DNA of 5,416 bases, from NCBI GenBank assembly GCA_017936025.1, contig JAGBGL010000108.1, positions 1 through 5,416 on the forward strand. Direction: 5' to 3'. Both the position numbers and the translations under genes were made by a program. Positions 1 to 5,416 of this stretch are shown one piece after another. Each line of letters starts with the position of its first letter. Positions within the stretch are counted from its first letter, which is position 1. Below the pieces are notes generated by a model. The model made no database searches, was not told the origin of the DNA, and worked only from the letters and a program-made list of their open reading frames with translations. The stretch comes from Bacillota bacterium (lineage in GTDB: Bacteria; Bacillota; Clostridia; Peptostreptococcales; Anaerovoracaceae).

Positions 1-1641
1 AATGGAGTATACAAATACAGTCATAAAGATTCCAACCATCTGGTAACAATTATAGGATGGAATGATTCCAAAGGAGCATGGCTGGTTCAGAACAGCTGGG
101 GCAGCTCATGGGATGGAGACGGATGCTTCTGGGTATCATATAATGACCCATCCATGACAAGCATGATGGCACTGGAAGTACAGTATGAATCTGAATATGA
201 CCTGAATTATCATTATGATGGGACTGCTTCATATGCAGGCAGAATAATAGGTGCCGGCGGACGTGTTGCGAACATTTATACAGCAAGAAACGACGGTAAT
301 TCAAAAACATATCAGCTGCTGGATGAAGTGGGTCTGACTACAAATAATACAGGTTATTCTACATACAGAATCGATGTTTATACAGGATGCAGTTCCACAA
401 ATCCTGCAAGCGGGACAAGAGTAGTATCTTTTAATGCCAGCACTAGCACTGCAGGCTATCATACATTCAAGCTTCCATATACAGTAGAAATCGCTGATGG
501 ACAGAGATTTTCCATTGTTATTACAGTAAATCAGCAGAACACTATAGCGACAGAAGAGCCGACAAAACAGAGCGGCGGTTACAGCAATATAACATATTCT
601 CCAGTGATCAGAACAGGACAGAGTTTCTGGGCAAATAAAGGCGGATCATTCAACGACTTTGCGAGACTGGGTGCAGGCTGCTGCGCAAGAATCAAAGGCC
701 TTGTTGATGAAGAGATTGCAAGAACAGTGGGCGTTGACTACAGCAGATACAGATATCCCGGCGCCGACAGAGTACAGACTTCTGCTATAGTAAATAACCA
801 GATGAGAACTGACAGAGGCGTTTCCAAATGGAACACAACTATCGTTGCATATGGACTCAATTTCCCTGATGCATTATCAGGAAGCTATCTTTCCAAAGTG
901 AACGGCAATGCGCCGATAATGCTGGTCTACAAAGAGTATGAAGCAGCAATGGTGCAGTACATACAGGACACTGTAAAATCCGGCGGTAAAGTATATATTC
1001 TGGGAGGAACCAGTGTAATTTCACCGGCGTTTGAAAACACTTTACGCAGACAGGGATTCAATGTTGAGCGACTGGCAGGTAAGGACAGATATGAAACTAA
1101 TCTTGCAGTGCTTAGAGAAACGGGAGATTCCAGTCAGGAACTGATGGTGTGTGCAGGCAGTGGATATGCAGACAGCTTATCTGCTTCTGCAGTAGGCAGA
1201 CCTATACTGCTGGTTGGAAGTTCTCTGACATCTGCTCAGAGTAGTTATCTTTCCGGCATCAGCAGCAGAAAAGCCTTTCTCGTAGGGGGAACAGGTGCTG
1301 TAAATAGTAATGTAGAAAGCCAGCTGAGATCCAAAGGATATGGCATGACAAGATTCGCAGGTGCTAATAGATATCAGACTTCTGCGATGGTAGCGAACTA
1401 TTTCTTCGGAACATCACCTAAATCAATCGTTCTGGCTTACGGACTGAACTTCCCTGACGGACTGGCAGGAGGACCTCTCGCACTGCAGGACGGTGCACCT
1501 CTGCTGCTGGCAGATAACAACACAAACAACGTAGTTTATGCAAAAGACTATGTACGTAAAATCACAAATCTGAAGAAAGTTAATGTACTGGGCGGCGAAG
1601 GCCTGATTTCCAACAGCATGCTTTCTTATATCTGTAAATAA
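1..1641 (+). CDS. Cwp84-like surface cysteine protease (C1A peptidase, lectin-like domain, three CWB2 repeats), 5' end missing
   Basis: Secreted papain-family protease predicted to sit on the cell wall. The reading frame is open from base 1, so the start lies outside the window; 546 residues are visible. Residues 12-31 carry the end of the peptidase: NHLVTIIGWND with the likely catalytic His13, then QNSWGSSWDGDGCFWVSY with the active-site Asn31. The Cys, propeptide and signal peptide are upstream and unseen. Residues about 66-235 match the lectin-like domain of Cwp84-type C1A peptidases (NYHYDG start, AGYHTFKLP, GQRFSIVI, GQSFWANKG). Residues 251-546 are three CWB2 repeats. Cwp84 of C. difficile has the same order, and its His-to-C-terminus length, as I recall it, is similar, so roughly 250 residues are probably missing. 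In C. difficile, Cwp84 cleaves the S-layer precursor SlpA; the substrate here is unknown. The internal ATG at 154 is not the start, because it would discard the active site. A terminator follows directly. Domain order is well supported; the specific role is inferred. Confidence 0.5.
   Translation, partial: NGVYKYSHKDSNHLVTIIGWNDSKGAWLVQNSWGSSWDGDGCFWVSYNDPSMTSMMALEVQYESEYDLNYHYDGTASYAGRIIGAGGRVANIYTARNDGNSKTYQLLDEVGLTTNNTGYSTYRIDVYTGCSSTNPASGTRVVSFNASTSTAGYHTFKLPYTVEIADGQRFSIVITVNQQNTIATEEPTKQSGGYSNITYSPVIRTGQSFWANKGGSFNDFARLGAGCCARIKGLVDEEIARTVGVDYSRYRYPGADRVQTSAIVNNQMRTDRGVSKWNTTIVAYGLNFPDALSGSYLSKVNGNAPIMLVYKEYEAAMVQYIQDTVKSGGKVYILGGTSVISPAFENTLRRQGFNVERLAGKDRYETNLAVLRETGDSSQELMVCAGSGYADSLSASAVGRPILLVGSSLTSAQSSYLSGISSRKAFLVGGTGAVNSNVESQLRSKGYGMTRFAGANRYQTSAMVANYFFGTSPKSIVLAYGLNFPDGLAGGPLALQDGAPLLLADNNTNNVVYAKDYVRKITNLKKVNVLGGEGLISNSMLSYICK
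751..1638 (+). repeat. Triplet of CWB2 cell wall-binding repeats in the protease
   Basis: Three diverged protein repeats of about 95-105 residues each. They begin at 751 (RYPGADRVQTS), 1069 (RLAGKDRYETN) and 1351 (RFAGANRYQTS). Each contains a hydrophobic strand, a G-x-x-[FY]-[PA]-D-[AGS]-L element (GLNFPDAL, GSGYADSL, GLNFPDGL), an [AR]P-hydrophobic-L-hydrophobic edge (APIMLV, RPILLVG, APLLLAD) and a late glycine turn (ILGGTSVIS, LVGGTGAVN, VLGGEGLIS). In C. difficile, three such repeats assemble into a triangular unit that binds the wall polymer PSII. The middle repeat is the most atypical: it has YADSLSASAVGRP where the others have FPD[AG]L. It is also the shortest. Confidence 0.93.
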
Positions 1642-1651
1642 TTTATGTTTT

Positions 1652-1683
1652 AAAAGAAGATCGCACATGCGGTCTTCTTTTTT
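1652..1683 (+). terminator. Intrinsic transcription terminator after the protease gene
   Basis: An inverted repeat starts 10 bases after the TAA stop. The left arm AAAAGAAGATCGC (1652-1664) pairs with GCGGTCTTCTTTT (1669-1681) around an ACAT loop. The stem is 13 base pairs with a single U-G wobble. The right arm merges into a T run (1678-1683). This is a textbook Rho-independent terminator on the + strand. It should separate the protease transcript from the downstream genes. Confidence 0.93.
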
Positions 1684-1684
1684 C

Positions 1685-1714
1685 TTGCCTATTTACTGTA
1701 CTGAATAGTATAAT
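1685..1714 (+). promoter_or_regulatory. Sigma-A-type promoter for the bare CWB2 protein
   Basis: A perfect -10 hexamer TATAAT lies at 1709-1714. A -35 candidate, TTGCCT (4 of 6 to TTGACA), lies at 1685-1690, an 18-base spacing. Transcription would start near 1721, leaving a leader of about 39 bases, which is too short for a riboswitch. The -35 box begins two bases after the T run of the preceding terminator, so the intergenic region is fully used. I see no operator-like palindrome between the promoter and the start codon. The -10 box is convincing; the -35 box is weaker. Confidence 0.72.
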
Positions 1715-1747
1715 ATAAATGGCAAAATCAGAAAATTTCAAACATTC

Positions 1748-1753
1748 AGGAGG
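1748..1753 (+). promoter_or_regulatory. Ribosome binding site of the bare CWB2 protein
   Basis: AGGAGG lies six bases before the ATG at 1760. This consensus Shine-Dalgarno sequence, together with the signal peptide that starts right at that ATG, fixes the start of the gene. Confidence 0.9.
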
Positions 1754-1759
1754 CATAAA

Positions 1760-2800
1760 ATGACTCGTCATAAACCATATAAGAAAATCTTAATGTGGGC
1801 ACTGGCTGTAGTATTTGCGGTATCAGCAGCGATGGCAACTGCAGTACCGGCATTTGCAGATGTCAGCGAAGAGGATGAATATATCATGCGTCTTGCTGGA
1901 AATAACCGATTTGAAACAAGTGCGATAATCTCTCTGTTCATGTATGACGATGATGAGGCTGATGCAATAGTTATTGTTAACGGTCTGGATTATCCGGATG
2001 CACTGGCTGCGGCACCGTTTGCCAGCAGCGTAGGAGCACCTATTCTGATGGTCGATGGCAAGAGCGGCATCTTTGATCCTGCTGTTGCTGAAGAGATTGA
2101 CAGAATCGACAGCAACCACAATGCAGATATATACATCATTGGCGGAGAGAGAGCTGTAAGTGAAAAAGTTGTAACACAGCTGAAGACAGCAGGTTATAAA
2201 AATATAAGCAGGATCTACGGTGACAACCGTTTCAAAACTGCAGTCAAGATTGCACGCAGCATAGATGACAAAGAGATAGCGTTTATAGCAAACGGAATGA
2301 ATTATCCTGACGCGTTAGGTGCAGGAAGTGCAGCTTCTTTATATGGCGGAGCGATTCTGTTTACAGGCAAAGATAAACTGGACACTGCGACAAAAGAATA
2401 TCTTGAACATATCGGATTTGATTCAGTCGTTATTCTGGGCGGCACCGGTGCAGTCAGCAAAGCTGTCGAAGATGAACTGAAGACACTGCAGGATGAGGTT
2501 ATCCGTATAGAAGGAAAAGACCGTTACGATACTTGTCTGCAGCTGGCAGAAATCTTCTTTGAAACTACAGATTTCGTAGTAACAGCTACAGGAATGGGAT
2601 TTGCTGATGCGCTGGCAGGCGGACCGTTTGCTGCAGCTATCGATGCGCCGATCCTGCTGCTGAATCCGAATTCAAATACAATAGACGCAGATATCAAGAA
2701 TTATATTAAAAGCAGCGGTACAGAGTATGTAGTAGTACTTGGTGGAACAAGTGCTATCAATAACACTATCTATAAAGAGCTTGAAAAGCTCGTAAAATAG
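1760..2800 (+). CDS. Secreted cell wall-binding protein made only of three CWB2 repeats
   Basis: 346 residues, complete. Residues 1-33 are a Sec signal peptide: basic N-terminus (MTRHKPYKK), a hydrophobic core, and AFA before the predicted cut at Asp34. Only about ten acidic residues (DVSEEDEYIM) separate the cut site from the first of three CWB2 repeats (residues 44-150, 151-248 and 249-346), and the protein ends with the last repeat. The mature product (about 313 residues) is therefore an anchor module with no visible catalytic, adhesive or other effector domain. By family knowledge it should bind an anionic wall polymer from outside the membrane. Most CWB2 proteins of C. difficile pair the triplet with another domain, which makes this one minimal. 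It has its own promoter, follows a terminator, and is spaced 47 bases from the next gene without a terminator, so the two are probably co-transcribed. It could be a filler of the wall coat, a competitor for anchor sites or a docking partner; nothing in the sequence decides. Confidence 0.93.
   Translation: MTRHKPYKKILMWALAVVFAVSAAMATAVPAFADVSEEDEYIMRLAGNNRFETSAIISLFMYDDDEADAIVIVNGLDYPDALAAAPFASSVGAPILMVDGKSGIFDPAVAEEIDRIDSNHNADIYIIGGERAVSEKVVTQLKTAGYKNISRIYGDNRFKTAVKIARSIDDKEIAFIANGMNYPDALGAGSAASLYGGAILFTGKDKLDTATKEYLEHIGFDSVVILGGTGAVSKAVEDELKTLQDEVIRIEGKDRYDTCLQLAEIFFETTDFVVTATGMGFADALAGGPFAAAIDAPILLLNPNSNTIDADIKNYIKSSGTEYVVVLGGTSAINNTIYKELEKLVK
1889..2797 (+). repeat. Triplet of CWB2 cell wall-binding repeats in the bare anchor protein
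   Basis: The repeats start at 1889 (RLAGNNRFETS), 2210 (RIYGDNRFKTA) and 2504 (RIEGKDRYDTC). Each has the PDAL/ADAL element (GLDYPDAL, GMNYPDAL, GMGFADAL), the hydrophobic edge (APILMVDG, GAILFTG, APILLLN) and a glycine turn (IIGGERAVS, ILGGTGAVS, VLGGTSAIN). The triplet differs clearly from that of the upstream protease in its variable segments, so the two genes are not a recent duplication of one anchor. Confidence 0.93.
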
Positions 2801-2830
2801 AAGGACAAAACTGCAAAAGCTAGTTACTAA

Positions 2831-2838
2831 AAGGAGGG
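2831..2838 (+). promoter_or_regulatory. Ribosome binding site of the large repeat protein
   Basis: AAGGAGGG ends nine bases before the ATG at 2848. An in-frame TAG at 2821-2823 rules out an earlier start, and a signal peptide begins at this ATG. The start is therefore secure although the gene has no stop in the window. No terminator and no convincing promoter lie between 2800 and this site. Confidence 0.88.
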
Positions 2839-2847
2839 AAGAAAGCT

Positions 2848-5416
2848 ATGCGTAAACGTTTTCTTGCGATTATGACGACTATCGTAATGGTACTTACAAT
2901 GGTGCCTGCGGCAGCGGCATATGGTACAGATACACAGACTTATAAGTGCATTGTATCTGCGAATGGAGGTACCATCAGTGTAAATGATGAAAGTCTCAGT
3001 GAGTGGTACGTAGATGCCCCTGAGGGTGCAACTCTCAGAGACTTCGGATCTGGTTTTTCTGTTGAATACTGGACAGAAAGAACATTATCCGGCTGGCAGA
3101 TCTACGAATGGGGAACTGTCGAAGATGAGTACGGTGACGTATATGAAGACTGGATCCTTTATGAAGCAAAACTTCTTTCGACAGAAGATATGCTGGATTA
3201 TTCTCTGCCGGCAAAAGAACTTAAAATAGAGGCTGTATGGGAAGGGCCTAATGCGGACTATTACAGCGATGTTACTTTTGACATTTACGGCGGAGAATTT
3301 GAACTCTCTTTTGGAGATAATGAACCGTGGAAAACAAATGGCTGGATGGAGACTCTTAAAGAGTCTGCGCTCAATAACGGCGACAATGTTGGAGATCAGC
3401 TGGAAGAAGTCGGTACAAAAATAGTGAGTGATCCGGTCAGAGGCAATGGCGAAGTTGCTTTCGAAGGCTGGCTCAAGTTCAATGAAAACATGATATCAGT
3501 GGACGAGTATGAATATGAGCTGGCTTCTGAAGAGATATACTCTACAGAAAAGATCATGACACATGAAATTCCGGAAGACGGGATCTACTATGTTGCAAAA
3601 TGGGCTGATACAGAGATTGCGGAATATGTAGAATATTTCACAGGAGCAGGAGCTGCTGAGGTAGACGTAGCGTTCGATGCGAACGGCGGATTACTCAGTA
3701 TAGATACTGCTGAAGGCACTGTTGAAGACGAATCCTGGGATTTCCATTGCAAACCGGGCGACAGCATCGGTGATTATATCAGCGGCCTGGACGCAAGCTG
3801 GGAATATGAGCTCCTTGGATGGGATTTATATAATCAGGAAACCGGAGGATTTGAAACATATGAAATGTCCGGATCAGACGTTTTGGACTACGTTGTCGGA
3901 AATGACAGTGTTATTTTCATTGCAAGATGGGATGAAGGCAGCTCAGGAGGATATACACCGCATGTTGAGTTCGACTATAACGGCGGTGAAGTTACTGTGG
4001 GTGAAGGTGAAGATTCTTGGTCTACTGAGTGGGACTGGTTTGAGATTCTTGAAGATGCTGACGTTGTAGAAGACCTGATTGCATATGATCCGGGAAGTGT
4101 TAAATTCTGGGACGGAAAGAGAGCCTTAGAAGGCTGGGATATTTATACAGTTCAGGTAGAACAGAATGAAGACTGGATCGAAGAGAACCGTGTCATTGCA
4201 AAAAAATGTGTAACAACAGAAGAAATGCTGGCTTATGAACTGCCAAAAGACGGTAATTCATTAGAAATCAAAGCCGTATGGAAAGGCGATGACAATGATT
4301 ATAAAACAGTGCTTTATTTAGAAGGCTTCGGAGGTCTGATTGAAACGGTTGCTTTGGATGAAGATGGTGAATGGACAGAAACTTTCCATTTCAACTGGTT
4401 CACATTAAGAGAAGACAATAAAACTGTAAAAGAAAATCTGGGAATCGATACTATGAAAGACCCAGTAATGGATGACGGGGAACGTATGAATGCTGAGTTC
4501 GAAGGATGGCTGAGATATAATATTGTACCTGTAAAAACAGGTGACGCAGTTTTATATTCAGTATACGAACTTGATTCTGAAAAATTATACACAACAAAAG
4601 AAATCATAGAACAGAAAGTGCCTCATGATGATGTATGCTATGCGGCGAAATGGTCTGACATGACTATTGAAGACTGTGAATCTGAACTTAACATGTACGA
4701 TCCTGCGTATCTGCAGGTAGAATACTGGTTCTATGATACAGACGGCGTGCTGCAGTGTATGCCGATGTCCATGAAGGTAGATGGAAAATCCACTTACAAG
4801 CAGCTGCTCGACAGAATGGGAAGCAAGATCCAGCACATGGAAGGTCTGGACTTTGTCGGCTGGGAATATAACGGCGACATGGGCGATCTGGGAGATTCCA
4901 TAATGGACGAAGTTGCAGTAGGTACATGGATGAGCGGTACAGCTATATATGACGGTAAGGGTGTAGTTAGTGTAGATGCAAGATACACTGATGTGAACGG
5001 TGACGTAGCATGGGCATCTGTTCCTGTTATATTTGAATACGGCGATACATGGCAGAAAGCATATGACGAAGCGTTGGCACAGCTGCCTGGCGCAGATAAG
5101 CATGACCCTGCATGCAGCTGGACAGGAAAGTGGATCCCTGATGAAGATTTATCAGAGAAAATCCCTACTAATGACTTAGGCGTATGGCTGGGATTATCTG
5201 CAGAATATGAAAAAACAAAGGTAACGATCCAGTATACATACAGAACAAAAACAGGCAAAGCAAAAACTATCATTAAAAACGAAGTTTTAGGCAGCGATAT
5301 GACAGTCCGTGATTACTTTGAAAATCTGACACTGCCTGATGATGCAGCAATTCCTGAGGGAGATATCACTTGGTCAGTATGCTGCGACGGATTAGACCTC
5401 GAATCACCATCAGTGT
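2848..5416 (+). CDS. Large secreted multi-module surface protein with InlB B-repeat-like domains, 3' end missing
   Basis: The frame is open from the ATG at 2848 to the window edge (856 codons, no stop). Residues 1-24 are a signal peptide (MRKRFLAIM, hydrophobic core, VPAAAA before the likely cut). The rest is a chain of extracellular modules, strongly acidic and rich in Trp and Tyr. Typical modules start with a strand and a glycine turn (SANGGTISV, DIYGGEFEL, DANGGLLSI, DYNGGEVTV), carry a central [FL]xGW motif (W83, W208, W325, W430, W554, W672) and end in a strand of the [AV]-[KRV]-W type (EAVW, AKW, ARW, KAVW, AKW). This pattern resembles the InlB B-repeat/Flg_new (List-Bact) beta-grasp family, but most modules are longer (about 90-118 residues). 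Modules 1-3 and 4-6 form two copies of one block. From residue 715 the pattern loosens. No catalytic motif, CWB2 repeat or LPXTG is visible, so the anchor, if any, lies further on. A stalk or adhesin role is inferred. The gene is probably co-transcribed with the bare CWB2 gene upstream. Confidence 0.9.
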   Translation, partial: MRKRFLAIMTTIVMVLTMVPAAAAYGTDTQTYKCIVSANGGTISVNDESLSEWYVDAPEGATLRDFGSGFSVEYWTERTLSGWQIYEWGTVEDEYGDVYEDWILYEAKLLSTEDMLDYSLPAKELKIEAVWEGPNADYYSDVTFDIYGGEFELSFGDNEPWKTNGWMETLKESALNNGDNVGDQLEEVGTKIVSDPVRGNGEVAFEGWLKFNENMISVDEYEYELASEEIYSTEKIMTHEIPEDGIYYVAKWADTEIAEYVEYFTGAGAAEVDVAFDANGGLLSIDTAEGTVEDESWDFHCKPGDSIGDYISGLDASWEYELLGWDLYNQETGGFETYEMSGSDVLDYVVGNDSVIFIARWDEGSSGGYTPHVEFDYNGGEVTVGEGEDSWSTEWDWFEILEDADVVEDLIAYDPGSVKFWDGKRALEGWDIYTVQVEQNEDWIEENRVIAKKCVTTEEMLAYELPKDGNSLEIKAVWKGDDNDYKTVLYLEGFGGLIETVALDEDGEWTETFHFNWFTLREDNKTVKENLGIDTMKDPVMDDGERMNAEFEGWLRYNIVPVKTGDAVLYSVYELDSEKLYTTKEIIEQKVPHDDVCYAAKWSDMTIEDCESELNMYDPAYLQVEYWFYDTDGVLQCMPMSMKVDGKSTYKQLLDRMGSKIQHMEGLDFVGWEYNGDMGDLGDSIMDEVAVGTWMSGTAIYDGKGVVSVDARYTDVNGDVAWASVPVIFEYGDTWQKAYDEALAQLPGADKHDPACSWTGKWIPDEDLSEKIPTNDLGVWLGLSAEYEKTKVTIQYTYRTKTGKAKTIIKNEVLGSDMTVRDYFENLTLPDDAAIPEGDITWSVCCDGLDLESPSV
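2941..3957 (+). repeat. First copy of a three-module block in the large surface protein
   Basis: Codes for residues 32-370: module 1 (2941-3240, ends KIEAVW), module 2 (3265-3603, ends YVAKW) and module 3 (3658-3930, ends FIARW), with short linkers and a Gly/Ser-rich linker (EGSSGGYT) at the end. Their conserved GW tryptophans are residues 83, 208 and 325. The repeat is seen in the protein; the DNA has diverged and shows no long exact match. Confidence 0.75.
3961..4986 (+). repeat. Second copy of the three-module block in the large surface protein
   Basis: Codes for residues 372-713: module 4 (3961-4281, ends KAVW), module 5 (4300-4653, ends YAAKW) and module 6 (4708-4986, ends DARY). The GW tryptophans (430, 554, 672) lie 347, 346 and 347 residues after those of modules 1, 2 and 3. 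Module 4 resembles module 1 (TTEEMLAYELP against STEDMLDYSLP, then KAVWKG against EAVWEG). Module 5 resembles module 2 (DPV, FEGWLRYN against FEGWLKFN, LYTTKEI against IYSTEKI, then AAKWSD against VAKWAD). Module 6 resembles module 3 only loosely. Confidence 0.72.

Noticed and set aside
154..1641. ATG at 154 as the start of the protease gene
   Set aside because: The same frame is open back to base 1 and encodes the conserved His and Asn motifs of the C1A peptidase; there is no ribosome binding site before 154 and no signal peptide after it.
50..2119. Short - strand open frames at 50-310, 1423-1668 and 1823-2119
   Set aside because: All lie opposite well-supported + strand coding sequence with clear protein families. 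The 1423-1668 frame would also start inside the terminator stem.
2777..2791. Perfect inverted repeat GAGCTT-GAA-AAGCTC at the end of the bare CWB2 gene, as a possible terminator
   Set aside because: The stem is only six base pairs, lies inside the coding sequence and has no T run after it; read-through into the next gene is more likely.
2801..2847. Separate promoter for the large repeat protein
   Set aside because: No -35/-10 pair with proper spacing is visible in this gap or the end of the preceding gene; TTGAAA at 2781 has no -10 box at the right distance.
3014..4069. Two short + strand open frames (3014-3229 and 3722-4069)
   Set aside because: They lie in another frame inside the long open reading frame from 2848, which has a signal peptide, a ribosome binding site and coherent repeated modules.
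4314..5273. Several - strand open frames of 79-172 codons
   Set aside because: They overlap each other and the + strand surface protein gene, have compositions typical of antisense shadows and show no recognisable domain.

Overview
The window reads as a cell-surface protein locus from a Gram-positive anaerobe of the class Clostridia. The case rests on tandem cell wall-binding repeats of the CWB2 type (PF04122) in two adjacent genes, Sec signal peptides, strong AGGAGG ribosome-binding sites, a consensus TATAAT box, and moderately low G+C (roughly 40-45% by eye). CWB2 triplets are best known as the anchors of the Clostridioides difficile Cwp/S-layer family, but also occur in many gut Clostridia. 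I cannot name a genus.

Layout: all three genes lie on the + strand. (1) Positions 1-1641 hold the 3' part of a Cwp84-like surface cysteine protease. It has the end of a papain-fold (C1A) domain with the active-site His and Asn, then a lectin-like domain, then three CWB2 repeats. A strong intrinsic terminator follows at 1652-1683. (2) A sigma-A-type promoter at 1685-1714 sits directly after that terminator and drives a 346-residue secreted protein (1760-2800). This protein is essentially only a signal peptide plus three CWB2 repeats, a bare wall anchor. (3) After 47 bases with no terminator, a third gene starts at 2848 and runs off the right edge of the window still open (856 codons seen). It encodes a signal peptide followed by a chain of acidic, tryptophan-rich modules resembling InlB B-repeat/Flg_new (List-Bact) domains. 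The chain is built as a three-module block that occurs twice with nearly constant spacing (346-347 residues).

Working together (inference): genes 2 and 3 probably form one transcription unit, while gene 1 ends its own unit. The two CWB2 proteins should bind an anionic wall polymer, as CWB2 proteins bind PSII in C. difficile. The protease could mature surface proteins at the wall, possibly including its neighbours. The large repeat protein looks like an extended surface stalk or adhesin whose anchor and tip, if any, lie beyond the window.

There is no sign of RNA genes, CRISPR arrays, insertion sequences or phage genes. The only non-coding stretches are 1642-1759 and 2801-2847, and both are accounted for. 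The most distinctive element is the higher-order duplicated architecture of gene 3.
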